From the NCBI GenBank assembly GCA_905215805.1, contig CAJMRL010000001.1, forward strand, positions 243,678 through 307,677: a DNA stretch of 64,000 bases, written 5' to 3'. Each line of letters starts with the position of its first letter. Position 1 is the first letter of the stretch. Below the pieces are notes generated by a model that was not told where the DNA came from, did no database searches, and worked only from the letters and a program-made list of their open reading frames with translations. Both the position numbers and the translations under genes were made by a program. Shown piece by piece: positions 1 through 8,236 of this stretch. Source of the stretch: an uncultured bacterium. GTDB taxonomy: Bacteria > Bacillota > Clostridia > UBA1381.

Positions 1-1
1 T

Positions 2-910
2 GAAATAGACCCGACGCCGCTTCTGGCAATAACGTATATTTTGTTTTTCGGGATGATGTTCGGAGATCTGGGGCAGAGCGCAGTGCTTTCTATAGTAGGA
101 TTTATTTTGTATAAGCTGAAAAAATCAAAGCTTTGGCAGATAATGACCATAGTCGGATTTTCGGGGATGATATGGGGAATAATTTACGGCAGTGTATTCG
201 GAAATGAAGAAATTATTCACGGAGTGCTTACTCCCATGGATAATATACAGAAGCTGCTGATAGGAACTGTTGTAATGGGAGCTGTAGTAATAATTTTCGG
301 CATGCTTTTGAATCTGAAAAATTGTGTACGAAGGCGGCAGCGAGGAGAATTTTGGTTCGGGCATAACGGAGTAGCGGGGATAGCGTTTTATGTGGGGCTT
401 ATGCTTCTGGTTCTGAAATTTTTCGGAGGGATTGTGGTTTCGATGTTTACTATACATCTGAATATACCGTTCGGAAGAATACCGGTTCCGTTTTGCGTTG
501 TGCTCATAGCTGCGGGAGTTATAGCGATGTATCTAAACGAACCTCTCTCGGCGCTTGTTGAAGGTAAAAAGAATTGGCTGCCTAAAGATGGAATGTTCTA
601 TGTTCAGAGCTTTTTTGAGCTGTTTGAGGTTTTGCTGAGCTTCTTCTCGAATACTATATCTTTTCTCCGTATCGGAGCATTTGCTATAGTTCATGCCGGA
701 ATGATGATGGCTGTTGCGGCGCTTGCTCAGGGCGGAGCTGTAAAGGTCATAATAGTAAGTATACTTGGAAATATTTTGGTCACTGTGATGGAGGCGCTTA
801 TAGTTGGTATTCAGGTTTTGCGTCTTGAATATTATGAAATGTTTTCACGTTATTTCACCGGCAACGGCAGACCGTTTGTATCGGTAAGAGATGAGTCTGA
901 AGTTAAATAA
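2..910 (+). CDS. ntpI: V-type ATPase subunit I, C-terminal part (5' end outside window)
   Basis: The reading frame is open from base 2 with no start in the window, so only the C-terminal membrane half of the roughly 650-residue I (a-type) subunit is present. It forms the stator half-channel that passes ions to the K ring. The visible part begins EIDPTPLLAITYILFFGMMF, a typical subunit I entry into the membrane domain, followed by several hydrophobic segments. FLRIGAFAIVHAGMMM near the end includes the Arg expected to face the ring glutamate (family knowledge). A TTG at 41 is an internal codon, not the start. The gene is followed after 23 bases by the K subunit. The C subunit gene is not in the window and may lie upstream. 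Confidence 0.93.
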   Translation, partial: EIDPTPLLAITYILFFGMMFGDLGQSAVLSIVGFILYKLKKSKLWQIMTIVGFSGMIWGIIYGSVFGNEEIIHGVLTPMDNIQKLLIGTVVMGAVVIIFGMLLNLKNCVRRRQRGEFWFGHNGVAGIAFYVGLMLLVLKFFGGIVVSMFTIHLNIPFGRIPVPFCVVLIAAGVIAMYLNEPLSALVEGKKNWLPKDGMFYVQSFFELFEVLLSFFSNTISFLRIGAFAIVHAGMMMAVAALAQGGAVKVIIVSILGNILVTVMEALIVGIQVLRLEYYEMFSRYFTGNGRPFVSVRDESEVK

Positions 911-933
911 ATTTGAAAGGAAAGTGTATTAAA

Positions 934-1353
934 ATGATCATGAAAATATTGGTTGTTCTTGCTTTGGCAAGTGTTTTGGTGCCTTATATTATTTACCGTG
1001 TAACAAATGAGAAAAAAGGAAAGATGTGTCTCCTTATGAATGCTGTATCATTTTTCTCTGTTATGGCGGTAGGAACGATTTATGCGCTGGGCTCTGCCGC
1101 TCCGGCATTTGCGGCAACGGCATCGGAGAATGCAATGTCTGTAGGAGAGGGACTTAAGTATATCGGCGCTGCGCTGTCTACCGGACTTTCCGGTATAGGC
1201 GGCGGTATTGCGGTAGCATCGGCTGCTGCAGCAGCTATCGGAGCTATGAGTGAAAACGAGAAAATTATGGGTAAAACTCTTATTTTCGTTGCTCTTGCGG
1301 AAGGTATCGCTCTTTACGGACTTGTAATATCGATAATGATTATAGGCGGATGA
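934..1353 (+). CDS. ntpK: V-type ATPase subunit K (proteolipid ring)
   Basis: This 139-residue membrane protein forms the rotating ion-carrying ring. It shows two N-terminal hydrophobic segments and then a glycine-rich c-type hairpin (TGLSGIGGGIAVASAAAAA). The last helix, VALAEGIALYGLVISIMI, carries the single ion-binding Glu, so there is one carboxylate per four helices. The Gln that sits in the third helix of Enterococcus NtpK (SGIAQG) is Gly here (SGIGGG), so sodium coupling cannot be assumed. I chose the ATG at 934 because GAAAGG at 914-920 is correctly spaced. The longer frame opening with TTG at 913 would swallow that ribosome site. Confidence 0.9.
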   Translation: MIMKILVVLALASVLVPYIIYRVTNEKKGKMCLLMNAVSFFSVMAVGTIYALGSAAPAFAATASENAMSVGEGLKYIGAALSTGLSGIGGGIAVASAAAAAIGAMSENEKIMGKTLIFVALAEGIALYGLVISIMIIGG

Positions 1354-1388
1354 TAAAACAGTCCGTTTTATGAAAGGATGCGGCAGCT

Positions 1389-1697
1389 ATGAAAATGTAT
1401 CTTATAAGCGATAATGTGGATACTCTTGCCGGTATGAGGCTTGCCGGAGTGGAAGGAGTTGTGGCTCATACGCATGATGAGGTGATGTCGGAGACGAAAA
1501 AAGCGATGTCTAAGCCGGATATAGGGGTACTGATTTTTACCGAGAAGTCGGCGTCTGTTATAAAAGAAGAGCTTGACATGATGAAAATAACGCTTCATAC
1601 TCCGCTTATAATAGAAATTCCGGACCGGCACGGCAGCCGTGATATAGCAGGCTCAATAAACAGGCTTGTTCAGGAGTCTATCGGCTTAAAACTTTAA
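1389..1697 (+). CDS. ntpF: V-type ATPase subunit F
   Basis: This 102-residue soluble protein sits between I-K and E-A-B, where subunit F (central stalk, sometimes called NtpG) is found. The fold signature is visible: MKMYLISDNVDTLAGMRLAG at the start, a central IGVLIFTEKSA strand-helix, and PLIIEIPDRHG before a short C-terminal helix. Subunit F associates with D in the rotor shaft. The start has a purine-rich AAAGGATGCGG upstream (1373-1383). Identity rests on these motifs plus operon position. Confidence 0.9.
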   Translation: MKMYLISDNVDTLAGMRLAGVEGVVAHTHDEVMSETKKAMSKPDIGVLIFTEKSASVIKEELDMMKITLHTPLIIEIPDRHGSRDIAGSINRLVQESIGLKL

Positions 1698-1716
1698 ATT
1701 TGGGGAGTGATAATAA

Positions 1717-2313
1717 ATGGATAGTCTTGCTGAAAAAATTGCTGATTTTACTAATATGGTCATAGGCGAGGCAGGCAGAAAGCGTGACGCGCTTATGCAG
1801 GAGATGGATAAGGAAAAGGCGGAAAGACTTGAAAAGCTCCGCAGGGAAATAGAGGCTGATGCCGAATCGGAAATGAAGCGGAAGACCGAAAATATAAAAA
1901 AAGAAAATAATGAAAGAATACTTAAAACCGAAACAGAGCTTAAAAAACAGCTTTTAATAAAAAGAGAAGGCATGGTTGAGGAAATCATGAACGAGGTGCG
2001 AAAAAAGCTCGATGATTTTATAAAAAGCGATAAATACGGTAAATGGCTTGAAGAGCGTGTTAAAAAAGCGGTTCTCGAGGTAGGAGAAGGAAGAATAAAA
2101 GCGGAGCTGGGTGTTAAGGATGCAAGTGATTACGGAGAGCGTATTAAAAAGGCAGTTCCGCATATTGAAATTGAAGCTTCTGAAACAGTTAAAGACGGAG
2201 GAGTTCTTATTTTTAATATGGATAAAAACATATGCGTGGACTATTCTTTTAAGGCTCTGCTTGAGGATGAAGAAAGCCGTTTCTTGCAGAAGAGCGGTCT
2301 TAATATAGGATGA
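1717..2313 (+). CDS. ntpE: V-type ATPase subunit E (peripheral stalk)
   Basis: This 198-residue protein has a long, charged, predicted coiled-coil N-terminal half (rich in K, E and R from about residue 20 to 90) and a globular C-terminal half ending DGGVLIFNMDKNICVDYSFK. That is the standard layout of subunit E, the stator rod that anchors the A3B3 head. It lies 19 bases after ntpF and 37 before ntpA. The start ATG at 1717 follows TGGGGAGTGA (1699-1708). Confidence 0.9.
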   Translation: MDSLAEKIADFTNMVIGEAGRKRDALMQEMDKEKAERLEKLRREIEADAESEMKRKTENIKKENNERILKTETELKKQLLIKREGMVEEIMNEVRKKLDDFIKSDKYGKWLEERVKKAVLEVGEGRIKAELGVKDASDYGERIKKAVPHIEIEASETVKDGGVLIFNMDKNICVDYSFKALLEDEESRFLQKSGLNIG

Positions 2314-2350
2314 CTTATTAAAGAGCACGAAATTATAGGAAGGTGAAAAA

Positions 2351-4123
2351 ATGGCTTGTGCAAGCGGATATATATACGGCATAAACGGACCTGTAGTAAA
2401 GGTAAAGGGGGCGTCTTCATTTAAGATGCAGGAAATGGTATATGTGGGTAATGAGCGCCTTGTAGGAGAGGTTATCGGAGTGCATGATGATGATACCGTA
2501 GTGCAGGTATATGAGGATACTGCGGGACTGACATTGAATGAACCGGTAAAAGGCTCAGGAAGCCCGCTTTCTATAACGCTGGCTCCGGGCATGATAGGTA
2601 ATATATATGACGGAATAGAACGTCCGCTTATGGCTGTAAGGGAGAAATCCGGAGCGTTTATTGCCCGCGGAGTCGAGGTGACAAGTCTTGACGAAAAGAA
2701 AAAGTGGCATACGGAAATAAAGCTTTCACAGGGACAGGAGGTCCACGCCGGAGATATAATAGCCACAACGAGGGAAACCTCTCTGATTGTGCATAAATCG
2801 CTTGTGCCGCCCGGCGTAAATGGAAAAGTGAAATCAGTTGTTCCCAACGGAGATTATACTATAAATGACACTATAGCCGTTGTTGAAACAAGCAATGGAG
2901 ATGTGGAGCTTCGTTTGCGTCAGGAATGGCCGATAAAGCATGAAAGACCGTATGGGGAAAGACAGATTATAAGTAAGCCTTTGATAACAGGACAGCGTAT
3001 TTTTGATTCGATGTATCCGCTTGCAAAGGGCGGAGCGGCGGCAATACCCGGAGGCTTTGGAACGGGAAAAACTATGACACAGCATCAAATAGCGAAATGG
3101 TGCGATGCGGATATTATAGTTTATATAGGCTGCGGAGAGCGCGGAAATGAAATGACGCAGGTACTTGAGGAATTTTCGGAGCTTATTGACCCGAAATCCG
3201 GAAAACCACTGCTTGACAGAACTATTCTCATAGCGAATACCTCTAATATGCCGGTTGCGGCAAGAGAGGCGTCGATATATACCGGCGTTACTATGGCGGA
3301 ATATTTTAGAGATATGGGATATCATGTGGCACTGATGGCGGATTCGACCTCAAGATGGGCTGAGGCGCTGCGCGAAATATCGGGACGGCTTGAAGAAATG
3401 CCGGCAGAGGAAGGATTCCCGGCATATCTGGCGTCAAGGCTTTCTTCTTTTTATGAGCGCGCGGGATATGTAACGGCTCTTAACGGGCAGGAGGGCTCGG
3501 TAACGCTTATAGGAGCGGTATCGCCTCAGGGAGGAGATTTTTCGGAGCCTGTAACTCAGAATACAAAGCGTTTTACACGCTGCTTTTTTGCGCTTGATAA
3601 ATCACTTGCCTATGCAAGGCATTATCCGGCGATAAACTGGCTCAACAGCTATTCGGAATATGTGCCGGATCTCGAGGATTGGTATGCGGATAATGTGGCG
3701 GAAAACTTCATAGCAAAACGTAAGAGAATGATCGCGATTTTGCAGGAGGAAGCAAGCCTTATGGAGATAGTAAAGCTTATAGGCTCGGATGTACTTCCCG
3801 ATACGCAAAAGGCTACCTTGGAGGTAGCGAGGGTTATAAGACTCGGATTTTTACAGCAGAACGCTTTTCATAAGGAAGACACCTTTGTGCCCATGGAGAA
3901 GCAGAATCTTATGATGGATCTGATTTTGCAGCTTGATACCCGAATGAGAGAACTTACAGAGGCGGGAGGCGTTGTGAGCGCTGTTCTGAAGACGGACATA
4001 ACAAATGATATTATAAAGGTCAAATATACTATTCCTAATGATGATCTTTCAGGGTTTAAGGAGATGTCCAAAAAGGTGGATAAAATATTTGATGAAATTA
4101 TGAGTCAGTATAAAACGGAATAG
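2351..4123 (+). CDS. ntpA: V-type ATPase catalytic subunit A
   Basis: This 590-residue ATPase subunit hydrolyses or makes ATP in the A3B3 head. The Walker A loop GGFGTGKT is at about residue 233, with the A-subunit-specific non-homologous insert before it (about residues 110-200). The Walker B region VALMADSTSRWAEALREISG and the GERGNEM motif are also present. Length matches the family. The ribosome site TAGGAAGG is at 2337-2344. It is followed after 14 bases by ntpB, implying coupled stoichiometric expression. Confidence 0.97.
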   Translation: MACASGYIYGINGPVVKVKGASSFKMQEMVYVGNERLVGEVIGVHDDDTVVQVYEDTAGLTLNEPVKGSGSPLSITLAPGMIGNIYDGIERPLMAVREKSGAFIARGVEVTSLDEKKKWHTEIKLSQGQEVHAGDIIATTRETSLIVHKSLVPPGVNGKVKSVVPNGDYTINDTIAVVETSNGDVELRLRQEWPIKHERPYGERQIISKPLITGQRIFDSMYPLAKGGAAAIPGGFGTGKTMTQHQIAKWCDADIIVYIGCGERGNEMTQVLEEFSELIDPKSGKPLLDRTILIANTSNMPVAAREASIYTGVTMAEYFRDMGYHVALMADSTSRWAEALREISGRLEEMPAEEGFPAYLASRLSSFYERAGYVTALNGQEGSVTLIGAVSPQGGDFSEPVTQNTKRFTRCFFALDKSLAYARHYPAINWLNSYSEYVPDLEDWYADNVAENFIAKRKRMIAILQEEASLMEIVKLIGSDVLPDTQKATLEVARVIRLGFLQQNAFHKEDTFVPMEKQNLMMDLILQLDTRMRELTEAGGVVSAVLKTDITNDIIKVKYTIPNDDLSGFKEMSKKVDKIFDEIMSQYKTE

Positions 4124-4137
4124 AGAGGCGGTATATT

Positions 4138-5520
4138 ATGGCAATAGAATATATGGGATTACAGGATATACAGGGACCTCTTGCGATAATTGACGGAGTA
4201 AGGGGAGCGTCATATGATGAGATAGTGACGATGACGCTGGACAGCGGAGAAAAGCGGTTCGGCAGAGTTACGGAAATCTTGGGTGACAGGGCTGTTATAC
4301 AGGTTTTTGAGGGAACTTCGGGACTTTCTCTTACTAATACGAAAACAAAATTCAGCGGTGAGCCTATGAGAATACCGCTTTCAATTGAAATGCTTGGAAG
4401 AACACTTGACGGAGCGGGAAGACCGATAGACGGCTTGGGTGATTATATAGCGGATGAGATGAGAGACGTCAATGGCTCCGCAATAAATCCGGTATCGAGA
4501 GTTTATCCGAACAACTTCATACAAACGGGAATTTCTTCTATAGACTGTCTTTCAACGCTGATACGCGGACAAAAGCTTCCTATTTTTTCGGGCGACGGTA
4601 TGCCGCATGATGAGCTGGCAATACAGATAGCTACACAGGCTAAGATTACAGAGGAGGGGGAAAAGGATAATTTCGCAATAGTTTTTGCTGCTATGGGAGT
4701 AAAGCATGACGTTGCGGATCATTTCAGGAAATCATTTGAACGTTCGGGTGTTATAAACAAGGTCGTAATGTTTTTAAACCTTTCCAACGATCCGGTCGTT
4801 GAGAGGACCATAACTCCGAGATGTGCTCTGACTACAGCAGAATATCTGGCATTTAAGCATGATATGCACGTGCTTGTAATAATGACGGATATGACATCGT
4901 ACTGCGAGGCATTGAGAGAGGTATCATCATCAAAGGGAGAAATACCGTCAAGAAAGGGATATCCGGGCTATCTTTATTCGGATCTTGCGTCGCTTTACGA
5001 GCGTGCCGGCATAATAAAGGATGCAAAAGGCTCTGTTACTCAGGTGCCGATACTTACTATGCCGAACGATGATATAACCCATCCAATTCCGGATTTGACA
5101 GGCTATATAACAGAAGGACAGATAGTTTTGAGCCGTCCGTTATCGCTTTTGGGAGTATATCCGCCGGTGTCTGTTCTGCCTTCACTTTCAAGACTTATGA
5201 AGGACGGTATAGGTGAAGGTTTCACACGCGAGGATCATCCGGCTTTGTCAAACCAGCTTTTTGCTGCCTGCTCAAAGGTTGAGGAAGCCAAGAGTCTTGC
5301 TTCGGTAATAGGCGAGGATGAACTTTCGGAAACGGATAAGATGTATATAAATTTTGGAAAAGAATTCGACGCGAGGTTTTTGTCTCAGGGAAAGGAAGAA
5401 AACCGCACCATTGAGCAGACGCTCGATATAGGCTGGGAGCTTTTGCGGCTGCTGCCAAAATCAGAGCTTGACAGGATTCCGGACGAAATTCTCGACAAAT
5501 ACTATGGCGGGGAGGAATAG
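4138..5520 (+). CDS. ntpB: V-type ATPase regulatory subunit B
   Basis: This 460-residue non-catalytic head subunit alternates with subunit A. It keeps the F/V ATPase fold (PIFSGDGMPHDELAIQIA where A has its P-loop; MTDMTSYCEALREVS) but has no functional Walker A lysine, as expected for B. The C-terminus YYGGEE is typical. The ribosome site GAGAGGCGG precedes the ATG, and the next gene starts three bases after the stop. Confidence 0.97.
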   Translation: MAIEYMGLQDIQGPLAIIDGVRGASYDEIVTMTLDSGEKRFGRVTEILGDRAVIQVFEGTSGLSLTNTKTKFSGEPMRIPLSIEMLGRTLDGAGRPIDGLGDYIADEMRDVNGSAINPVSRVYPNNFIQTGISSIDCLSTLIRGQKLPIFSGDGMPHDELAIQIATQAKITEEGEKDNFAIVFAAMGVKHDVADHFRKSFERSGVINKVVMFLNLSNDPVVERTITPRCALTTAEYLAFKHDMHVLVIMTDMTSYCEALREVSSSKGEIPSRKGYPGYLYSDLASLYERAGIIKDAKGSVTQVPILTMPNDDITHPIPDLTGYITEGQIVLSRPLSLLGVYPPVSVLPSLSRLMKDGIGEGFTREDHPALSNQLFAACSKVEEAKSLASVIGEDELSETDKMYINFGKEFDARFLSQGKEENRTIEQTLDIGWELLRLLPKSELDRIPDEILDKYYGGEE

Positions 5521-5523
5521 CAT

Positions 5524-6174
5524 ATGGCTCAGCCTCTTGCACCGACTAAAGGTAATTTAATGATGGCGCAAAATACCTTGCGTCTGTCGAAACAGGGATA
5601 TGAAATGCTTGATAAAAAGCGTAATATCCTTATAAGGGAAATGATGGCGCTTATAGAAAAAGCAAAGCATATCGAGGAAAATATAGAGAAGGTTTTCGCT
5701 GAGGCGTATCTTGCGCTTGAATGGGCGAATATCGACATGGGAATAAGCAGCGTTGAGTATATGGCGCATTCCATAACTGTGGAGGACAGAATAAATATAC
5801 ATTTGCGCGGAGTTATGGGAGTGGAGCTGCCGGTTGTGAATATTATGAAGGATGAGGACAGTGCGGCGGAGGAGCTGCGTCCGGCATATTCGTTTTTCCA
5901 TACTGCATCTGCTCTTGACGAGGCGGTGATAAAATTCAGACGGGTGAAGGAGCTTACGCTTGAGCTTGCCGAGGTCGAAAACAGCGTGTACCGTTTGGCT
6001 ATGAGCATAAAAAAGACACAAAAGCGCGCGAATGCCCTGCAGAATATAACGATTCCGAGATATACGGAAATAGCGAAGGAAATATCCTCCGCTTTAGAGG
6101 AAAAGGACAGGGAGGAACATTCCAGATTAAAGGTAATAAAACGCAATAAGGAAAAACAGAATAGTATGAAATAA
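5524..6174 (+). CDS. ntpD: V-type ATPase subunit D (central rotor shaft)
   Basis: This 216-residue protein opens APTKGNLMMAQNTLRLSKQG, the conserved first helix of subunit D, and closes with a long charged helix (about residues 140-205), giving the antiparallel coiled coil that turns inside the A3B3 head. The ribosome site is the GGGGAGG that overlaps the end of ntpB. It is the last gene of the operon. Confidence 0.95.
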   Translation: MAQPLAPTKGNLMMAQNTLRLSKQGYEMLDKKRNILIREMMALIEKAKHIEENIEKVFAEAYLALEWANIDMGISSVEYMAHSITVEDRINIHLRGVMGVELPVVNIMKDEDSAAEELRPAYSFFHTASALDEAVIKFRRVKELTLELAEVENSVYRLAMSIKKTQKRANALQNITIPRYTEIAKEISSALEEKDREEHSRLKVIKRNKEKQNSMK

Positions 6175-6177
6175 TGA

Positions 6178-6270
6178 GGGACTGCCAATTTTTGATGCAG
6201 ATGTTTTCAATGCGTAAAGCTTTAAAACGGTCTGTGCAGAAAACAGGCAGTCCTATGTGTTTTTATGGTG
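6178..6270 (+). terminator. Possible terminator of the V-ATPase operon
   Basis: GGGACTGCC (6179-6187) is complementary to GGCAGTCC (6249-6256), with smaller pairings inside (TGCAGA against TCTGTGCA), followed by the T-rich GTGTTTTTATGG. The loop is long, so this is a weak terminator or a processed 3' end. Apart from the recJ promoter I see nothing else in the 298-base gap 6175-6472. Confidence 0.4.
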
Positions 6271-6403
6271 CCGCAGTCACTGTTTTTAAGGCAACAGAAA
6301 TATGCTGATATGTCAATGGTGTAAGACTCGGTGCGGACGTTTGTTTTTCTAAAAATTATTAAAGAATATTTTTGTATATATTACTGAAATTTATTAAATT
6401 GGC

Positions 6404-6432
6404 TTTACTTTTTGTATAAAAAATGGTATAAT
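6404..6432 (+). promoter_or_regulatory. Sigma-A promoter of recJ-rel
   Basis: TTTACT at 6404-6409 and a perfect TATAAT at 6427-6432 are separated by 17 bases. They lie 40 bases before the recJ start in an AT-rich stretch. Confidence 0.75.
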
Positions 6433-6472
6433 ATAAAGAGATATATTTAATTATTATAGGGCTGTAAATGAA

Positions 6473-8182
6473 ATGATAGAGAAAAAGTGGCAATATAAAA
6501 ATAAAGAACATAAGCCGGAGAAAATACGTGAAGTTGCAAAAAAATATTCCATACCTTCTGTAATCGCGGCTATATTACTTAACCGTTCCGTTGAGGAGGA
6601 AGATATCCCGTCTTTTTTTTCTAAATCCATGCAGGATGTTATAAATCCTATGGAAATGAAGGATATGGATAAGGCGGTTGAAAGAATAATACAGGCGCTG
6701 CAAAACGGAGAGCCGGTGATGGTTTACGGAGATTATGATGTTGACGGTATAACTTCTGTTTCAATAATGTATGATTTTTTGAAATCTCAGGGGGCAGACG
6801 TTTCATATTATATTCCCGAAAGAAGCAGCGAGGGCTACGGTATAAATATACGTGCTGTAAATAAGATGATAAAACAAGGCATAAAGCTTTTGATAAGCGT
6901 TGACTGCGGTATAACGGCATTGGGTGAAACCTCATTTGCAAAGCTTCAGGGAATGGATGTGATCATAACGGATCATCATACCTGTAAGGAGCGTATACCG
7001 GAGGATGCCGTGGCGGTTATAGATCCAAAACGTGAGGATGATGAGTATCCGTTTGACGGACTCTGCGGAGCGGGAGTGGCATTTAAGCTTGTTTTGGCGG
7101 TAACTATGGCAATGGGAAAGAGCACAAATGAATGCTTTAAGAGATATATAGATCTTGTTGCGGTAGGAACAATAGCGGATGTGGTGCCGCTTAAAAATGA
7201 GAACAGAGTTTTTGTTGACAGAGGATTAAAGCTATTGCAGAATCCGGAACGCCCGGGGTTAAGGGCGCTGCTTGAGATATCGGGTGCAAATCATCCTGTT
7301 AAGGCTTCAACGGTCGGGTTTTCAATAGCTCCGCGGCTTAATGCGGCGGGAAGACTGGCGAATGCGTCTGTCGGAGTAGAGCTTTTGCTGACAGATGATT
7401 ATCAGAAGGCTATGGAGCTGGCAAAGACTTTAAATGAAGCAAATAAGCAGCGTCAGGAAACAGAGCAGGAAATTTACGACGAGGCTGTGGATATGATAGC
7501 GCGCGATCCTAATTTTGAAAAGAAAAAGGTCATAGTTCTCCATAAGGAGGGCTGGCATCAGGGCGTAATAGGAATTGTGGCGTCAAGAATAAACGAAAAA
7601 TATTACAGACCGTGCATATTGATATCAGATGATGGACGGGGAAACGGCAAAGGAAGCGGACGAAGCATAAGGGATTTCAATTTATTTGAAGCGCTCAGCG
7701 CCTGCGAGGAATATCTGACCGGCTTCGGCGGTCACAGCATTGCGGCTGGGCTTAATGTAAATACGGCAGATATAGACAAATTTTCGGAGGCAATAAATAA
7801 ATATGCTGATAAGCATATGAGTGGAGATATTCTTATTCCGAAGCTTGATATAGATTGTCCGTTGAGCTCGGCGAGTATAAATCTTAAAGCTGCAAAAATG
7901 CTTGAAAGGCTTGAGCCTTTTGGAATGGATAATGAAAAACCGGTGTTTTCAATATCGGGAGTTAAAATAGTCGAATCAGCGGCAGTAGGCAATGAAGGAA
8001 AGCATTTGAGATTGAGGTTAGCTAAGGATAATGCCGCATTTCGTGCGATAGGCTTCGGTATGGGTCAGCTTATAGAAAAAGCTCAGCCCGGGGCAACGGC
8101 TAATGTGGCGTTTCATATGGATATAAACCGTTATCAAGGAAACGAAAGCGTTCAGTTGATGATAAAAGATATAAAAATATAG
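6473..8182 (+). CDS. recJ: Single-stranded-DNA-specific 5'-3' exonuclease RecJ
   Basis: This 569-residue nuclease resects 5' ends in recombination and mismatch repair. The DHH phosphoesterase motifs are visible: VYGDYDVDGITS (about residue 84), the Asp of LLISVDCG, and DHHTC (about 166). The DHHA1 domain follows, with GFGGHSIAAGL (about 420), then a C-terminal OB-like domain. Length equals that of typical RecJ. The ATG at 6473 has only a weak ribosome site. It is likely co-transcribed with rel, 54 bases downstream. Confidence 0.95.
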   Translation: MIEKKWQYKNKEHKPEKIREVAKKYSIPSVIAAILLNRSVEEEDIPSFFSKSMQDVINPMEMKDMDKAVERIIQALQNGEPVMVYGDYDVDGITSVSIMYDFLKSQGADVSYYIPERSSEGYGINIRAVNKMIKQGIKLLISVDCGITALGETSFAKLQGMDVIITDHHTCKERIPEDAVAVIDPKREDDEYPFDGLCGAGVAFKLVLAVTMAMGKSTNECFKRYIDLVAVGTIADVVPLKNENRVFVDRGLKLLQNPERPGLRALLEISGANHPVKASTVGFSIAPRLNAAGRLANASVGVELLLTDDYQKAMELAKTLNEANKQRQETEQEIYDEAVDMIARDPNFEKKKVIVLHKEGWHQGVIGIVASRINEKYYRPCILISDDGRGNGKGSGRSIRDFNLFEALSACEEYLTGFGGHSIAAGLNVNTADIDKFSEAINKYADKHMSGDILIPKLDIDCPLSSASINLKAAKMLERLEPFGMDNEKPVFSISGVKIVESAAVGNEGKHLRLRLAKDNAAFRAIGFGMGQLIEKAQPGATANVAFHMDINRYQGNESVQLMIKDIKI

Positions 8183-8236
8183 CGGGGCATACGGCTTTGT
8201 ATCAGGCTGTATCACGCGGAAAGGAGCGGGATAATT

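Noticed and set aside
1954..2847. 297-residue minus-strand frame across ntpE and ntpA
   Set aside because: Antisense to two certain genes, no promoter or ribosome site.
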